Shown here: piece after piece, positions 47,747-60,521 of the stretch
Layout: each line of letters starts with the position of its first letter
How positions within the stretch are numbered: the first letter of the stretch is position 1
From: Leifsonia sp. Root4
Lineage (GTDB): Bacteria > Actinomycetota > Actinomycetes > Actinomycetales > Microbacteriaceae
Direction of reading: 5' to 3'
Assembly: GCF_001425085.1 (NCBI RefSeq)
Contig: NZ_LMDN01000003.1
Coordinates: 665,767 to 729,766 of the forward strand
Length of the DNA: 64,000 nucleotides
Translations under genes and position numbers: made by a program
The notes under the pieces: model-generated
Database searches by the model: none
The model's input: only the letters and a program-made list of their open reading frames with translations
What the model was told of the DNA's origin: nothing

Positions 47747-48535
47747 CTAGAGACCGACGTGCTGCTTGAAGCGGCAGATGCTGGCGAACTCGTTGATGTC
47801 GAGGCTCGCACCGCCGACGAGCGCGCCGTCGACGTTCGGCTCGCGCATGAATCCGGCGATGTTGCCCGACTTGACCGAACCGCCGTAGAGGATGCGGGTC
47901 TTCGCGGCGACATCGTCGCCGAGCAACTCGACGAGGACTGCGCGGAGCGCCGCAGCGACCTGTTCGGCCTGCTCGGGCGTTGCAGCCTGACCGGAGCCGA
48001 TGGCCCAGACGGGCTCGTACGCGACGACCAGATCGGCCGCACCGCTCACGCCGGCGAGTGCCGCGCGGAGCTGGGCGACGGGCACGGCGCTCGGGCCGTG
48101 CTTCTCCAGGTCTTCCGCCGTCTCGCCGACGCAGATGATCGGTGCGATGTCGTGCGCGAGAGCGGCTGCGACCTTGGCCGCGACCTGCTCGTCGGTCTCG
48201 CCGTGCAGCGTGCGCCGCTCGGAGTGGCCGATGATCACGTAGCGGCACTCGAGCTGGGCGAGGAACGCGGCGGAGATCTCACCCGTGTATGCGCCGGAGA
48301 CGTGCTCGGAGACATCCTGCGCACCGAAGGCGAGCGGGAGCTTGTCTGCCGAGACCAGGGTCTGCACGCTGCGCAGGTCGGTGAACGGCGGGAACACGGC
48401 AACCTCGACGCTGCCGAAGTCGTGCTTGGCCTCCGTGAGGTTCCAGGCCAGCTTCTGCACGAAGGCGATCGCCTGGAGGTGATCCAGGTTCATCTTCCAG
48501 TTGCCTGCGATGAGGGGAATTCTGTTGGCTACCAT
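47747..48535 (-). CDS. tpiA: Triose-phosphate isomerase
   Basis: 262 aa TIM barrel. [17 protein letters not shown] (catalytic Lys), [14 protein letters not shown] (His) and [12 protein letters not shown] (Glu) are intact, and GGASL is at the end. Overlaps pgk by seven bases. Confidence 0.97.
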   Translation of the reverse strand: MVANRIPLIAGNWKMNLDHLQAIAFVQKLAWNLTEAKHDFGSVEVAVFPPFTDLRSVQTLVSADKLPLAFGAQDVSEHVSGAYTGEISAAFLAQLECRYVIIGHSERRTLHGETDEQVAAKVAAALAHDIAPIICVGETAEDLEKHGPSAVPVAQLRAALAGVSGAADLVVAYEPVWAIGSGQAATPEQAEQVAAALRAVLVELLGDDVAAKTRILYGGSVKSGNIAGFMREPNVDGALVGGASLDINEFASICRFKQHVGL

Positions 48536-49740
48536 CCGAGTACCTCCAGACCGGGAAGTCGCTTGCCTTCGAGGAACTCGAGGCTGGCACCTCCGCCGGT
48601 CGAAATGTGACCAAACTGGTCATCGTTGAAATCGAGTGCGCGTACGGCTGCGGCTGAGTCGCCACCGCCGACGACGCTGAGGCCGGTGACCTCGGTGAGA
48701 GCCTCTGCAACCGTACGGGTACCTGCTGCGAAGGGGGCGAGCTCGAAGACGCCCATCGGGCCGTTCCAGAACACGGTCGTCGAGGCACGGATGACCTCGG
48801 CGAACCGCGCGGCGGTGTCCGGTCCGATGTCGAGCCCAAGTCCGGATGCACCGAACGGGGTGTCTTCGATGGCGTCGGCCGGGCGCACCAGAACCTCGGC
48901 GTCCGCGCCGAACTTCGAGGCGACGACGACATCCGTCGGGATGACGATCTCAACGCCAAGACGCTCCGCCTCGGCGAGGTAGCCCTTGACCGTGTCGATC
49001 TGGTCGACTTCGAGCAGGCTCGAGCCGACCTTGTGGCCGAGGGCCGCGAGGAAGGTGAAGAGCATGCCGCCGCCGATGAGCAGCGAGTCGACGCGCGGCA
49101 ACAGGTGGCCGATCACGCCGAGCTTGTCGGAGACCTTGGATCCGCCGAGGACGACGGCGTACGGCCGCTCGGGGTTCTCGGTCAGGCGGTCGAGCACATC
49201 AAGCTCTGCGGCGATCAGCAGGCCGGCGGCGCTCGGAAGCAGCTCAGCCAGCTCGTAGACACTCGCCTGCTTGCGGTGCACGACGCCGAAGCCGTCGGAG
49301 ACGAGGGCGTCCCCGAACGCGGCGAGCTCGGCGGCGAAGGCCGCCCGCTCCTCCGCGACCTTGGAGGTCTCGCCCGCGTTGAAACGCAGGTTCTCGAGAA
49401 CGGCGATCTCGCCATCGGCGAGGCCGGCGACAGCGGCCTGCGCCGAAGCGCCGACCGTGTCGGTGGCGAAGGCGACAGGCTTGCCCAGCAGCTCGCCGAG
49501 ACGGCGGGCGACGGGAGCGAGGCTGTAGCGCTCATCCGGTGCCCCCTCAGGGCGCCCGAGGTGTGAGACGACGCTCACGCGGGCACCCTGCGAGAGCAGA
49601 GCGTTGAGGGTGGGCAGAGACGCTCGCACACGGCCGTCGTCTGTGATCTGGCCGTCCTTCAGCGGAACGTTCAGGTCGCAGCGCACAATGACGTGCTTGC
49701 CTGCGAGCGGCCCGAGGGAATCAATCGTGCGCAGCGTCAC
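48529..49740 (-). CDS. pgk: Phosphoglycerate kinase
   Basis: 403 aa. [28 protein letters not shown]-terminal substrate site, SHLGRPEG, and the nucleotide part GNGPMG-like [10 protein letters not shown] and [11 protein letters not shown] near the C-terminus. GTG start 11 bases after the gap stop. Makes ATP in glycolysis. Confidence 0.97.
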   Translation of the reverse strand: MTLRTIDSLGPLAGKHVIVRCDLNVPLKDGQITDDGRVRASLPTLNALLSQGARVSVVSHLGRPEGAPDERYSLAPVARRLGELLGKPVAFATDTVGASAQAAVAGLADGEIAVLENLRFNAGETSKVAEERAAFAAELAAFGDALVSDGFGVVHRKQASVYELAELLPSAAGLLIAAELDVLDRLTENPERPYAVVLGGSKVSDKLGVIGHLLPRVDSLLIGGGMLFTFLAALGHKVGSSLLEVDQIDTVKGYLAEAERLGVEIVIPTDVVVASKFGADAEVLVRPADAIEDTPFGASGLGLDIGPDTAARFAEVIRASTTVFWNGPMGVFELAPFAAGTRTVAEALTEVTGLSVVGGGDSAAAVRALDFNDDQFGHISTGGGASLEFLEGKRLPGLEVLGW

Positions 49741-49751
49741 GCCCTACCCGC

Positions 49752-50855
<1,104 letters not shown>

Positions 50856-51482
50856 CTATGACAGTATCAGCAGCCCGTTGGTCTTTACGCGCGCGGCCTC
50901 GAAGCGTGCCTGCACGTTGGACCAGTCGACGATGTTCCAGAAGGCCTTGACGTAGTCGGCCCGAACATTGCGGTAGTCGAGGTAGTAGGCGTGCTCCCAG
51001 ACATCGAGCATCAGCAGCGGAACCGTGCCGACGGCGAAGTTGGCCTGCTGGTCGAAGAACTGCTGGATGATCAGCTGCTGGCCGATCGAGTCCCAGGCCA
51101 GAACCGACCAGCCGGAGCCCTGCACACCGAGCGCGGTCGCGGTGAAGTGCGCCTGGAACTTCTCGAAGGAACCGAAGAAGTCGTCGATGGCGGCAGCGAG
51201 CTCGCCGACCGGCTTGTCGCCACCGTTCGGCGACATGTTGGTCCAGAAGATCGAGTGGTTGACGTGACCGCCGAGGTTGAAGGCGAGATCCTTCTGCAGC
51301 TTGTTGACGTTGGCCAGGTTGCCGTTGTCACGGGCCTCGGCGAGCTGTGCCAGCGCGGTGTTCGCACCGGTCACGTACGCCTGGTGGTGCTTGCTGTGGT
51401 GCAACTCCATGATCGCACCGCTGATGCTCGGCTCGAGTGCCGAGTAGTCGTAGGCGAGTTCAGGCAGCGTGTATTCAGCCAT
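50856..51482 (-). CDS. sodA: Superoxide dismutase (Mn/Fe type)
   Basis: 208 aa cytosolic enzyme. Metal ligands: first His in [12 protein letters not shown], second in NHSIFW, Asp and His in [22 protein letters not shown]-type residues (NGGDKPVG) and family pattern suit Mn, but metal cannot be set from sequence alone. GAGGAG before the ATG. A TAGACT -10 at 51536-51541 gives it its own promoter. Confidence 0.96.
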   Translation of the reverse strand: MAEYTLPELAYDYSALEPSISGAIMELHHSKHHQAYVTGANTALAQLAEARDNGNLANVNKLQKDLAFNLGGHVNHSIFWTNMSPNGGDKPVGELAAAIDDFFGSFEKFQAHFTATALGVQGSGWSVLAWDSIGQQLIIQQFFDQQANFAVGTVPLLMLDVWEHAYYLDYRNVRADYVKAFWNIVDWSNVQARFEAARVKTNGLLILS

Positions 51483-51535
51483 TGATTTTCTCCTCTTTCG
51501 TGACCGCGAGATTCGCGACCGATTGCGACATTTTC

Positions 51536-51541
51536 AGTCTA
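51536..51541 (-). promoter_or_regulatory. Candidate -10 of sodA
   Basis: TAGACT on the minus strand, implying a leader of about 45 nt that includes the GAGGAG site. -35 not clear. Confidence 0.5.
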
Positions 51542-51586
51542 CTGATGGCAACCGTGGGGCCGCCGATACTGTTCCGCGCCTGTGGA

Positions 51587-52579
51587 TCACACGTCGTCTA
51601 GGTCGGCGGGCAGGTTGGCGTCGGTTCCCGGGATGCCGAGATCTGCTGCCTTCTTGTCTGCCATCGCGAGCAGTCGGCGGATGCGGCCGGCCACGGCGTC
51701 CTTGGTCATCGGCGGCTCTGCGTGGTGCCCGAGCTCGTCGAGGCTGGAATCGCGGAAGCGCAGTCGAAGCTCCCCCGCGTACTTCAGGTGGTCCGGGATG
51801 TCGGCGCCGAGGATCTCCATGGCGCGCTCGACCCTGGCGCATGCGGCGACGGCGGCCTGCGCGCTGCGGCGCAGGTTCGCGTCATCGAAGTTGACCAGGC
51901 GGTTCGCGGTGGCCCGCACCTCGCGGCGCTGGCGCAGCTCCTCCCAGTTGCGCACCGTCTGCTCGGCACCCATGTGCACGAGCATCGAGCTGATGGCGTC
52001 GCCGTCGCGGATCACAACGCGGTGGACTCCGCGCACCTCGCGGGCCTTCGCGGCGATGCCGAGGCGGCCGGCGGCTCCGACGAGGGCCATGGCGGCCTCG
52101 TTGCCCGGGCAGGTGATCTCCAGCGCTGCGGAGCGGCCGGGATCGGTCAGGGTGCCTGCTGCGAGGAACGCTCCGCGCCAGACGGCGGCGATCTCCTCGC
52201 GCGAGCCCGTGGTCAGGCGGTTCGGCAGGCCGCGGATCGGCCGACGGCGGGCGTCGAGCAGGCCGGTCTGGCGGGCGAGGGTCTCGCCTCCCTCCAGCAC
52301 GCGGACGAGGTAGTTGTTGGTGCGGCGGAGCCCGGAGGCCGCGATCACCGAGACATCGCTGCGCACCCCGTAGAGTTCGGCGAGATCCTTGCGCACGCGG
52401 CGCGCGAGCACGGTTGAGTCGAGCTCGGATTCGACGGCGATGCGGCCGGAGATCATGTGCAGACCTCCGGAGAAGCGCAGGATCGTCGCGAGCTCGGCCG
52501 CCCGGACCGTGGTCTTTGCGACCTCGACCCGGGAGAGTTCTTCTTTAACGTCGGCGGTGAGAGCCAATCGTGTTTCCAT
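51587..52579 (-). CDS. whiA: WhiA, sporulation-type DNA-binding regulator
   Basis: 330 aa from the ATG at 52579. Fusion of a LAGLIDADG homing-endonuclease-like domain (about 90-215, which has lost catalytic acids in this family) and a C-terminal helix-turn-helix ([38 protein letters not shown]). Needed for division-related gene control in Streptomyces and present in non-sporulating actinobacteria. It follows rapZ, the conserved uvrC-rapZ-whiA order. Confidence 0.95.
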   Translation of the reverse strand: METRLALTADVKEELSRVEVAKTTVRAAELATILRFSGGLHMISGRIAVESELDSTVLARRVRKDLAELYGVRSDVSVIAASGLRRTNNYLVRVLEGGETLARQTGLLDARRRPIRGLPNRLTTGSREEIAAVWRGAFLAAGTLTDPGRSAALEITCPGNEAAMALVGAAGRLGIAAKAREVRGVHRVVIRDGDAISSMLVHMGAEQTVRNWEELRQRREVRATANRLVNFDDANLRRSAQAAVAACARVERAMEILGADIPDHLKYAGELRLRFRDSSLDELGHHAEPPMTKDAVAGRIRRLLAMADKKAADLGIPGTDANLPADLDDV

Positions 52580-52605
52580 TCTTTGCAGTGCCAAAAGGCG
52601 TGGAC

Positions 52606-52627
52606 AGGCAGCCGGGTGCGGCTGCCT
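52606..52627 (-). other. Hairpin at the rapZ-whiA junction
   Basis: AGGCAGCC / GGCTGCCT arms (52606-52613, 52620-52627) spanning the rapZ stop. It could modulate whiA expression; no U-run. Confidence 0.4.
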
Positions 52628-53501
52628 ATTCGCGTCCGAGGTCCCGATGCCTCACGCTCACTGCCACCCGGGGAAGGGCGCCGATCAATGTCGACAGCTC
52701 CTTCACCATGGCGACGGAGCGGTGCTTGCCGCCGGTGCAACCGACGGCAATCGTGACGTGACGTTTATTCTCGCGCTGGTAGCCGGCGAGCACTGGCTCG
52801 AGTGCGGCTGCGTAGCGTTCGAGGAATTCTTGGGCGCCCGGCTGACCGAGCACGTAATCGGCGACATCGCCGTCGAGGCCGGTGTGCGGGCGCAGCTCCG
52901 GCACCCAGAACGGATTGGGGAGGAAGCGGGCGTCGGCCACCATATCGGCATCCGTCGGAACGCCGTACTTGAAACCGAAGCTCAGCAGCGTCACGCTCAC
53001 GCCGGCGATGTCATGCTCTGAGAATCGTTCCCGCGTTGCCGTCGCCAGCTGGTGGATGTTCAGCTCGGTGGTGTCGATGAGGATGTCGCTCGCCCCGCGG
53101 ATCGCCGCGATGCGCGCCCGCTCGGCCGCGATGCCATCCAGGAGCGTGCCATCGCCCTGCAGTGGGTGGGGCCTGCGCACAGACTCGAAGCGGCGCACCA
53201 GCACGTCGTCCGAGGCGTCGAGGAAGACGACGCGCAGCTCAGTTCCGCCGGCGCGGAGCGCCTGGATGATCTCCTGCAGCTCGGAGAAGAAGTTGCCACC
53301 GCGGATGTCGACGACCGCCGCGATCTTGGGCAGGCTCGATCCGGCGCGCCCCGCAAGATCCACGAAGGGGCGCAGCATCTGCGGGGGGAGGTTGTCGACA
53401 ACGTACCAACCGAGGTCTTCAAGAGCGTTCGCTACGGTCGAACGACCGGCTCCGGACATTCCCGTGACGATCAGCATCTCGTGCTGCCGGGCATCCGCCA
53501 T
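52626..53501 (-). CDS. rapZ: RNase adapter protein RapZ
   Basis: 291 aa. P-loop GMSGAGRST (14-22) and [11 protein letters not shown]-terminal [16 protein letters not shown]. In E. coli it guides RNase E to sRNA GlmZ; in actinobacteria it is a nucleotide-binding protein next to whiA with a less clear role. Its own promoter is likely: TAGGCT at 53542-53547 with a short leader containing AAGGTGAG. Confidence 0.95.
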   Translation of the reverse strand: MADARQHEMLIVTGMSGAGRSTVANALEDLGWYVVDNLPPQMLRPFVDLAGRAGSSLPKIAAVVDIRGGNFFSELQEIIQALRAGGTELRVVFLDASDDVLVRRFESVRRPHPLQGDGTLLDGIAAERARIAAIRGASDILIDTTELNIHQLATATRERFSEHDIAGVSVTLLSFGFKYGVPTDADMVADARFLPNPFWVPELRPHTGLDGDVADYVLGQPGAQEFLERYAAALEPVLAGYQRENKRHVTIAVGCTGGKHRSVAMVKELSTLIGALPRVAVSVRHRDLGRE

Positions 53502-53541
53502 GGCAGATTCTCACCTTCGGTAGAAGAACTGGTGGGACTCT

Positions 53542-53547
53542 AGCCTA
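53542..53547 (-). promoter_or_regulatory. Candidate -10 of rapZ
   Basis: TAGGCT on the minus strand in the gap after uvrC; predicted start about 53535. Confidence 0.45.
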
Positions 53548-53563
53548 CCGAGCGCCGAGCGGT

Positions 53564-55441
53564 TCAGGCACGCAAGTGCTGGTGGATCGCCTGCGCGAGT
53601 GCCGGGCCGACCCCGCGAACCTCGGCAATCGCCTCGGGGCTGGCCTGTTTCAGCTGCGAGACGGAGCCGAAATGCTTCAGCAGCACGGAGACCCTGGCCG
53701 GGCCGAGCCCGGGGATCTCGCCGAGCACGGAGTTGATGTCCCGCTTGCGGCTCGCCCGTTGGTGCGTGATGGCGAAGCGGTGCGCCTCGTCGCGGATGCG
53801 CTGGAACAGGAACAATGCGTCACTGTTGCGCGGCAGGATCACCGGGTAGTCGGAGTCGGGCAGCCAGATCTCCTCCAGCCGCTTGGCGATTCCGCAGAGT
53901 TGGATTCCCTGCACGCCAGACTCCCGCAGCGCGCGCGCGGCGGCCTCCACCTGCGGCTGCCCGCCATCGACGATGAGCAGATTCGGCGGGTAACTGAACC
54001 GGCGGCGCTTCTCCCCCGCGCTCTCCTCCGCTGCGGGATCGGCAGCCGGCTCGGCGGCCTCCTCGCGCAGGTGCGCCAGCCGCCTGGTGAGCGTGCGATA
54101 GATCGAATCGGTGTCGTCTGTGGATTCGGGGATGTTGAAGCGCCGGTACTGGTCCTTGCGCGGCAGCCCGTCCTCGAACACGACCATGCTCGCGACGATG
54201 TTGGTCCCGCCGAGGTGCGACACGTCGTAGCACTCCATGCGCAGCGGCGCCTCCGTCATCCCGAGCGCCTCCTGGATGTCTTCGAGCGCCTTGGAGCGGG
54301 CCGTGAAGTCGGAGCTGCGCCGCGTCTTGTAGAGCATCAGCGAGTGGGCGGCATTCTGCGTCGCCGTGGCCAAAAGCGCCGCCTTCTCGCCGCGTTGTGC
54401 CGCGCGCACCTGCACCTTGGCTCCGGCCATTCCCCGCAGCCACTCCTCGAGGGCTGCGGCGTCGTCCGGCAGCTCGGGAACGACGATCTCCCGCGGCGGT
54501 GGGTTGTTCTCGTTGTAGACGGTCTGCACGATCGAGTCGACGAGTTCTCCCATCGACGCGTCGAGGCCCTTGTCGACGACCCAGCCGCGCACACCGCGGA
54601 TGCGGCCGCCGCGCACGACGAATTGCTGCACGGCCGCGGCGAGTTCATCGTGCACGATGCCGAAGAGGTCGATGTCGACGGAGTCACGCAGCACGACGGC
54701 GCTCTTCTCGAGCACCGCCTCAAGGGCCGCGACCTGGTCGCGCCTCTTCGCCGCGAGCTCGAAGTTCATCACGGCGGATGCCGCCTTCATCTCCTGGGTG
54801 AGCTCGTTGATCAGCTTGCGGTCCTGGCTGCCCATGAAGCTGACGAAACGTTTGACGATCTCGCGGTGTTCCTCGATGCTGACGAGCCCAGAGCACGGCC
54901 CGAAGCAACGACCGATCTGGCCGGCGAAGCACGGCTTTCCCGACTGCATGGCGCGCTTGTAGTCGGAGTCCTTGCAGGTGCGGATCGGGAATGCCTTGAG
55001 CATCAGCTCGATGGTGTCGTAGACCGCCCACACCTTGGGGTACGGCCCGAAGTACCTGGCGCCCTTGATGCCCGTTGTACGCGTGACCAGGGCGCGCGGC
55101 GCCTCCTCGGCGAGGGTGACGGCCAGGTAGGGGTAGGACTTGTCGTCCTTGAACATGACGTTGAACGGCGGATCGAATTCCTTGATCCAGTGGAACTCGA
55201 GCTGCAGCGCCTCGACCTCGCTGCCGACGACCGTCCATTCGACGCTCGTCGCCGTCGTCACCATGCGCCTGGTGCGCTCGTGCAGGCTCTCCAATGGCGC
55301 GAAGTAGTTGCTGAGGCGCGCGCGCAGGTTCTTCGCCTTGCCGACGTAGAGCACCCGCGAATTCTGGTCGCGGAAGCGGTAGACCCCCGGCTCGGTGGGG
55401 ATCTCCCCCGTCTTCGGCCGGTAACTCAGCACATTCGCCAT
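53564..55441 (-). CDS. uvrC: Excinuclease ABC subunit C
   Basis: 625 aa nuclease that makes both incisions in nucleotide excision repair. GIY-YIG domain at the N-terminus ([25 protein letters not shown]), Cys-rich [20 protein letters not shown] (UvrB-binding) motif about 210-245, RNase H-like endonuclease domain ([13 protein letters not shown] ... [14 protein letters not shown]) and two helix-hairpin-helix motifs at the end ([21 protein letters not shown]). Starts 17 bases after uvrA; no clear Shine-Dalgarno. Confidence 0.97.
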   Translation of the reverse strand: MANVLSYRPKTGEIPTEPGVYRFRDQNSRVLYVGKAKNLRARLSNYFAPLESLHERTRRMVTTATSVEWTVVGSEVEALQLEFHWIKEFDPPFNVMFKDDKSYPYLAVTLAEEAPRALVTRTTGIKGARYFGPYPKVWAVYDTIELMLKAFPIRTCKDSDYKRAMQSGKPCFAGQIGRCFGPCSGLVSIEEHREIVKRFVSFMGSQDRKLINELTQEMKAASAVMNFELAAKRRDQVAALEAVLEKSAVVLRDSVDIDLFGIVHDELAAAVQQFVVRGGRIRGVRGWVVDKGLDASMGELVDSIVQTVYNENNPPPREIVVPELPDDAAALEEWLRGMAGAKVQVRAAQRGEKAALLATATQNAAHSLMLYKTRRSSDFTARSKALEDIQEALGMTEAPLRMECYDVSHLGGTNIVASMVVFEDGLPRKDQYRRFNIPESTDDTDSIYRTLTRRLAHLREEAAEPAADPAAEESAGEKRRRFSYPPNLLIVDGGQPQVEAAARALRESGVQGIQLCGIAKRLEEIWLPDSDYPVILPRNSDALFLFQRIRDEAHRFAITHQRASRKRDINSVLGEIPGLGPARVSVLLKHFGSVSQLKQASPEAIAEVRGVGPALAQAIHQHLRA

Positions 55442-55457
55442 CGATGGACCGCGTCGC

Positions 55458-58364
55458 TCAGCCCGCGATCGCCGCGGCCCGGCGATCCGCTGATGCGACG
55501 TCCGCCGCGAGGACTTCTTTCAGGAACACACCGGTATGGCTCTTCTTGTTCGCGGCGACCTGCTCCGGGGTGCCCGTCGCGATGACCTTGCCGCCGCCAG
55601 AGCCGCCCTCCGGCCCGAGGTCGAGGACCCAGTCCGCGCTCTTGATCACGTCGAGGTTGTGCTCGATGACGATCACGGTGTTGCCCTTGTCGACGAGGCC
55701 GTTGAGCACGATGAGGAGCTTGCGCACGTCTTCGAAGTGCAGGCCGGTCGTCGGCTCGTCGAGCACGTAGACGCTGCGCCCGTTGGAGCGCTTCTGCAGC
55801 TCCGTGGCGAGCTTGACACGCTGCGCCTCACCGCCGGAGAGGGTCGTGGCGCTCTGGCCGAGCGTCACATAGCCGAGGCCGACCTCGACGAGCGTCTTCA
55901 GATAGCGGTGGATCGCCGAGATCGGTTCGAAGAACTCGGCGGCCTCGCTGATCGGCATCTGCAGCACCTCGGCGATGTTCTTGCCCTTGTAGTGCACGGT
56001 CAGGGTGTCGCGGTTGTAGCGCGCACCGTGGCAGACCTCGCAGTCGACGTAGACGTCGGGCAGGAAGTTCATCTCGATCTTGATGGTGCCGTCGCCGGAG
56101 CACGCCTCGCAGCGGCCCCCCTTGACGTTGAAGCTGAAGCGGCCGGGCAGGTAGCCTCGCGTCTTCGCCTCGATCGTCTCGGCGAAGAGGTTGCGGATGC
56201 GGTCGAAGACGCCCGTGTACGTGGCGGGGTTCGACCGGGGAGTGCGACCGATCGGGGCCTGGTCGACGTGGATCACCTTGTCGAGGTGGTCGAGGCCCGT
56301 GACCCTGGTGTGCTTGCCAGGCAGCTTGCGGGCGCCGTTGAGCTTGTTGGCGAGCACACGGTAGAGGATGTCGTTGACGAGCGAGGACTTGCCGGATCCG
56401 CTCACGCCGGTGACGGCCGTGAAGGTGCCGAGCGGGAAGTCGGCGCTCACCTTGCGGAGGTTGTTCGCCTGCGCGCCGATGACGGAGATCTGACGCTCCG
56501 GATCGATGGGGCGACGGGTGTGCGGGGTGACGATCTGCCGTCTGCCTGCCAGGTAATCGCCGGTGAGCGACTCCGGGTTGGCGAGCAGCGCGTCGTAGGA
56601 GCCGGAGTGCACGACCCGGCCGCCGTTGACGCCGGCGCCCGGCCCGATGTCGACGATCCAGTCGGCGGTGCGGATCGTGTCCTCGTCGTGTTCGACGACG
56701 ATCAGCGTGTTGCCGAGGTCGCGGAGCGCGACGAGTGTCTCGATCAGGCGACGGTTGTCACGCTGGTGCAGTCCGATGCTCGGTTCGTCGAGCACGTAGA
56801 GAACACCGGTCAGGCCGGAACCGATCTGGGTGGCCAGGCGGATGCGCTGCGCCTCACCGCCGGAGAGCGTTGCCGCGGCACGGGCGAGGTTCAGGTAGTT
56901 GAGGCCGACCTTGACCAGGAAGTCGAGGCGCAGCTTGATCTCGCGCAACACCTGCGCCGCGATCGCCTGCTCGCGATCGGTGAGTTCGAGCTTGTCCATG
57001 AAGCTGCGGGCATCGCTGAGGCTGAGCTCACAGACATCCGCGATGCTCTCCCCGTGGATGTGCACGGCGAGCACCTCCGGCTTGAGCCGCTTGCCGTTGC
57101 AGACCTGGCAGGCCACCTCGCGCAGGTACTCGGCCCAGCGGGCACGCTGGTTGTCGGTCTCCGCCTGGGCGTACTGCCGCTCAATGTAGGGAACGACGCC
57201 CTCGAAGCCGGAGGTGTAGCTCACCTCACGGCCGTAGCGGTTCTTCCACTTCACCTTGACCTCGAAGTTGTCGCCGTTCATCACGGCGGCGCGCACGTCG
57301 GCCGGCAGCTTCTGCCACGGGGTCGTGAGGTCGAAGTCGAGGTCGCGGGCGAGACCCTCGAGCAGCTTCTCGTAGTAACTGAAGAGCCCCTTGCCCTGCG
57401 TCGTCCACGGCAGGATGACGCCCTCGGCGATGCTGAGCTCCGGGTCGCCGAGCAGCAGGTCCTCATCGACCGACATGCGCGTGCCGAGGCCGGAGCACTC
57501 GGGGCAGGCGCCGAATGGGGCGTTGAACGAGAAGGTGCGCGGTTCGATCTCGGTGAGCTGGATCGGGTGGTTGTTCGGGCAGGAGAGCTTCTCAGAGAAG
57601 GTCTGCCACGCCTCATCGCCCTCTTTGTCGACGAAATTGATGCGCACGAGGCCGTCGGTCAGCCGCAGCGCGGTCTCGAGCGAGTCGGTGAGGCGGCTGA
57701 GCAGCTCGTCGGCGGCGACGAGACGGTCGACGACGACCGAGATGTCGTGCCTGATCTGCTTCTTCAGCGTCGGCGGCTCGGAGAGCTGGATCTGCTCGCC
57801 ATCGACGATGGCGCGGGAGTAACCGGATGCGGCGAGCTCCTTGAACAGGTCGACGAACTCGCCCTTCTTCTGCGAGACGATGGGGCTCAGCACCTGGTAC
57901 CGGGTGCCCTCCGGCAGCTCCATGAGCTGGTCGGCGATCTGCTGCACCGTCTGGCGCTGGATCTTCTCGCCGCAGACGGCGCAGTGCGGAACGCCGACGC
58001 GAGCCCAGAGCAGGCGCATGTAGTCGTAGATCTCGGTGATGGTGCCGACGGTGGAGCGCGGGTTGCGGTTCGTCGACTTCTGATCGATCGAGACGGCGGG
58101 GCTCAGGCCCTCGATGAAGTCGACGTCGGGCCGGTCCACCTGCCCGAGGAACTGGCGCGCGTATGCCGAGAGCGACTCGACGTAGCGGCGCTGACCCTCG
58201 GCGAAGATCGTGTCGAATGCGAGCGAGGACTTCCCCGAGCCGGAGAGGCCGGTGAAGACCACGAGCGAGTCGCGCGGGATCTCCAGATCGACATTGTGGA
58301 GGTTGTGCACGCGGGCGCCGCGAACACTCAGCTTGGACGTGGATTCGACTCGAGAAACTGACAC
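55458..58364 (-). CDS. uvrA: Excinuclease ABC subunit A
   Basis: 968 aa damage sensor ATPase. Two ABC modules: Walker [10 protein letters not shown] (39-47) and GVSGSGKSS (about 660), signatures [10 protein letters not shown] and [10 protein letters not shown], zinc motifs [16 protein letters not shown] and [20 protein letters not shown] start at 58364. No ribosome-binding site; a TAGACT -10 stands six bases upstream and a LexA-like box covers the -35, so the gene appears leaderless and damage-inducible. Confidence 0.97.
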   Translation of the reverse strand: MSVSRVESTSKLSVRGARVHNLHNVDLEIPRDSLVVFTGLSGSGKSSLAFDTIFAEGQRRYVESLSAYARQFLGQVDRPDVDFIEGLSPAVSIDQKSTNRNPRSTVGTITEIYDYMRLLWARVGVPHCAVCGEKIQRQTVQQIADQLMELPEGTRYQVLSPIVSQKKGEFVDLFKELAASGYSRAIVDGEQIQLSEPPTLKKQIRHDISVVVDRLVAADELLSRLTDSLETALRLTDGLVRINFVDKEGDEAWQTFSEKLSCPNNHPIQLTEIEPRTFSFNAPFGACPECSGLGTRMSVDEDLLLGDPELSIAEGVILPWTTQGKGLFSYYEKLLEGLARDLDFDLTTPWQKLPADVRAAVMNGDNFEVKVKWKNRYGREVSYTSGFEGVVPYIERQYAQAETDNQRARWAEYLREVACQVCNGKRLKPEVLAVHIHGESIADVCELSLSDARSFMDKLELTDREQAIAAQVLREIKLRLDFLVKVGLNYLNLARAAATLSGGEAQRIRLATQIGSGLTGVLYVLDEPSIGLHQRDNRRLIETLVALRDLGNTLIVVEHDEDTIRTADWIVDIGPGAGVNGGRVVHSGSYDALLANPESLTGDYLAGRRQIVTPHTRRPIDPERQISVIGAQANNLRKVSADFPLGTFTAVTGVSGSGKSSLVNDILYRVLANKLNGARKLPGKHTRVTGLDHLDKVIHVDQAPIGRTPRSNPATYTGVFDRIRNLFAETIEAKTRGYLPGRFSFNVKGGRCEACSGDGTIKIEMNFLPDVYVDCEVCHGARYNRDTLTVHYKGKNIAEVLQMPISEAAEFFEPISAIHRYLKTLVEVGLGYVTLGQSATTLSGGEAQRVKLATELQKRSNGRSVYVLDEPTTGLHFEDVRKLLIVLNGLVDKGNTVIVIEHNLDVIKSADWVLDLGPEGGSGGGKVIATGTPEQVAANKKSHTGVFLKEVLAADVASADRRAAAIAG

Positions 58365-58370
58365 CAGACG

Positions 58371-58409
58371 AGTCTACGAGAAAAGCAGGGAATTCGAAGA
58401 CTCGTTCTA
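58371..58409 (-). promoter_or_regulatory. uvrA promoter with LexA-like SOS box
   Basis: Minus strand: -35 CTTCGA (58394-58399), 17-base spacer, -10 TAGACT (58371-58376), six bases, GTG. The 16-mer TAGAACGAGTCTTCGA (58394-58409) matches the actinobacterial SOS consensus TCGAACNNNNGTTCGA at 10 of 12 defined positions, and its right half is the -35. Confidence 0.7.
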
Positions 58410-58442
58410 CACGCTCGCGGCGAACACTCAGCCCTCACGGGA

Positions 58443-60509
58443 TCAGTCGAGGTGGCCGGCCTTCTCCATCTGGCGGAGCTCCCGCTTGATCTCGGAGAGT
58501 TCGTCGCGGAGGCGGGCCGCCAGCTCGAATTTGAGCTCCCCCGCCGCCTGCAGCATCTGCTCATTGAGATCGGCGATCAGCGACTCCAGCTCGTTGCCGC
58601 CGGCCGAGGCGATTCCCTCCCGGCGCAGATTCGGCACAGGCGACTTCTTGCGGCCCTCGCGCCCGGCCAGGAGCTCGGCGGTGTCGGCCTCCTCGCGCGC
58701 CAGCACGTCGGTGATGTCGGCGATGCGCTTTCGCAGCGGCTGCGGATCGATGCCGTTGGCCAGGTTGTACGCGACCTGCTTCTCGCGGCGCCTCGTCGTC
58801 TCCTCGATGGCCTTCGCCATCGAGTCGGTGACGCGGTCGGCGTACATGTGCACCTCGCCGGAGACGTTACGGGCCGCACGGCCGATCGTCTGGATGAGCG
58901 AGGTCGCCGAGCGCAGGAAGCCTTCCTTGTCGGCGTCGAGGATCGCCACGAGCGAGACCTCTGGCAGGTCGAGGCCCTCACGGAGCAGGTTGATGCCGAC
59001 GAGAACGTCGTAGACGCCCTGGCGCAGCTCGGTGAGCAGCTCGACGCGGCGGAGGGTGTCGACGTCCGAGTGCAGGTAACGCACCCGAACACCGGATTCT
59101 GTGAAGAAGTCGGTGAGCTCCTCGGCCATCTTCTTGGTCAGAGTCGTGACGAGCACACGCTCGTCCTTGGCCGCGCGCAGGCGGATCTCCTCGAGCAGGT
59201 CATCGATCTGGCCCTTGCTCGGCTTCAGCACGATGGCGGGGTCGATGAGACCGGTCGGGCGGATGATCTGTTCGACGATGCCGTCGGCGATGCCCATCTC
59301 GTACTTGCCCGGCGTCGCCGAGAGGTACACGGTCTGGCCGACGCGGTTCTTGAACTCGTTGAACTTGAGCGGCCGGTTGTCGAGGGCGCTCGGCAGCCGG
59401 AATCCGTGCTCGACGAGAGTGCGCTTGCGCGAGGAGTCCCCCTCGTACATGGCACCGATCTGCGGAACCGTCACGTGCGACTCATCGATGACGACGAGGA
59501 AGTCGTCGGGAAAGTAGTCGAGAAGGCAGTGCGGGGCCTCGCCGACGGCACGCTGGTCGATGTGCCGCGAGTAGTTCTCGATGCCGGAGCAGAAGCCGAT
59601 CTGTTCCATCATCTCGAGGTCGAAGTTCGTGCGCATGCGCAGCCGTTGGGCCTCAAGCAGCTTGCCCTCGCGCTCGAGCTGCGCCAGACGCCACTCGAGC
59701 TCCTCGCGGATCGTCACGATGGCCTTCTGCATCACCTCGGTGCTTGCGACGTAGTGCGAACCGGGGAAGACGGCGATGGAGTCGAGCTTGCGCACGACGT
59801 CGCCGGTGAGCGGATGCAGGCTGTAGAGCGCCTCGATCTCGTCGCCGAACATCTCGATGCGGATCGCGAGTTCTTCGTACATTGGGATGATCTCGATGGT
59901 GTCGCCGCGCACCCGGAAGTTTCCGCGGGAGAAGTCGATGTCGTTGCGCTGGTACTGCATCGAGACGAACTTGCGCACGAGCCAGTCGCGACTCACCTTC
60001 TGGCCCACCTGCAGAGCCACCATGGCGTTCATGTACTCGTCCGGCGTGCCGAGTCCGTATATGCAGGACACGGTCGACACCACGATCACGTCGCGCCGGC
60101 TGAGCAGCGAGTTCGTCGTGGAGTGGCGCAGGCGTTCGACCTCGGCGTTGACCGAGCTGTCCTTCTCGATGAAGGTGTCCGTCTGCGGCACGTACGCCTC
60201 TGGCTGGTAGTAGTCGTAGTACGACACGAAGTACTCAACGGCGTTGTTCGGCATCAGCTCGCGGAACTCGTTGGCCAGCTGGGCGGCGAGGGTCTTGTTG
60301 TGCGCGAGCACCAGCGTCGGGCGCTGGACGGCCTCGATCAGCCACGCGGTGGTCGCCGACTTTCCCGTTCCGGTTGCACCGAGCAGCACGACGTCCGTCT
60401 CACCGGCGTTGATGCGGGCGGAGAGGTCGGCGATCGCGCCGGGCTGGTCACCGCTCGGTGTGTAGTCGCTGACGACCTCGAACGGGCGAACGGCGCGGGT
60501 GGGTTCCAT
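58443..60509 (-). CDS. uvrB: Excinuclease ABC subunit B
   Basis: 688 aa damage-verification helicase. Walker A GATGTGKS (44-51), the beta-hairpin [21 protein letters not shown] (about 95-115), DESH Walker B (VVIDESHVT), helicase motifs VI near QTIGRAARN, and a C-terminal UVR coiled coil ([27 protein letters not shown]) that binds UvrC. ATG at 60509, ten bases before the coaE stop; preceded by TAGACT and no Shine-Dalgarno. Confidence 0.97.
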   Translation of the reverse strand: MEPTRAVRPFEVVSDYTPSGDQPGAIADLSARINAGETDVVLLGATGTGKSATTAWLIEAVQRPTLVLAHNKTLAAQLANEFRELMPNNAVEYFVSYYDYYQPEAYVPQTDTFIEKDSSVNAEVERLRHSTTNSLLSRRDVIVVSTVSCIYGLGTPDEYMNAMVALQVGQKVSRDWLVRKFVSMQYQRNDIDFSRGNFRVRGDTIEIIPMYEELAIRIEMFGDEIEALYSLHPLTGDVVRKLDSIAVFPGSHYVASTEVMQKAIVTIREELEWRLAQLEREGKLLEAQRLRMRTNFDLEMMEQIGFCSGIENYSRHIDQRAVGEAPHCLLDYFPDDFLVVIDESHVTVPQIGAMYEGDSSRKRTLVEHGFRLPSALDNRPLKFNEFKNRVGQTVYLSATPGKYEMGIADGIVEQIIRPTGLIDPAIVLKPSKGQIDDLLEEIRLRAAKDERVLVTTLTKKMAEELTDFFTESGVRVRYLHSDVDTLRRVELLTELRQGVYDVLVGINLLREGLDLPEVSLVAILDADKEGFLRSATSLIQTIGRAARNVSGEVHMYADRVTDSMAKAIEETTRRREKQVAYNLANGIDPQPLRKRIADITDVLAREEADTAELLAGREGRKKSPVPNLRREGIASAGGNELESLIADLNEQMLQAAGELKFELAARLRDELSEIKRELRQMEKAGHLD

Positions 60510-60515
60510 GGATCA

Positions 60516-60521
60516 AGTCTA
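60516..60521 (-). promoter_or_regulatory. Candidate -10 for leaderless uvrB
   Basis: TAGACT-N6-ATG; TAG of the hexamer is the coaE stop codon. No LexA-like box is evident near it. Confidence 0.5.

Noticed and set aside
55536-58361. A 941-codon open frame antisense to uvrA, and the similar frame opposite uvrB from 58452
   Set aside because: No domain-like sequence; only the last ~200 codons of the second frame (61194-61802, DUF4126) are a real gene.
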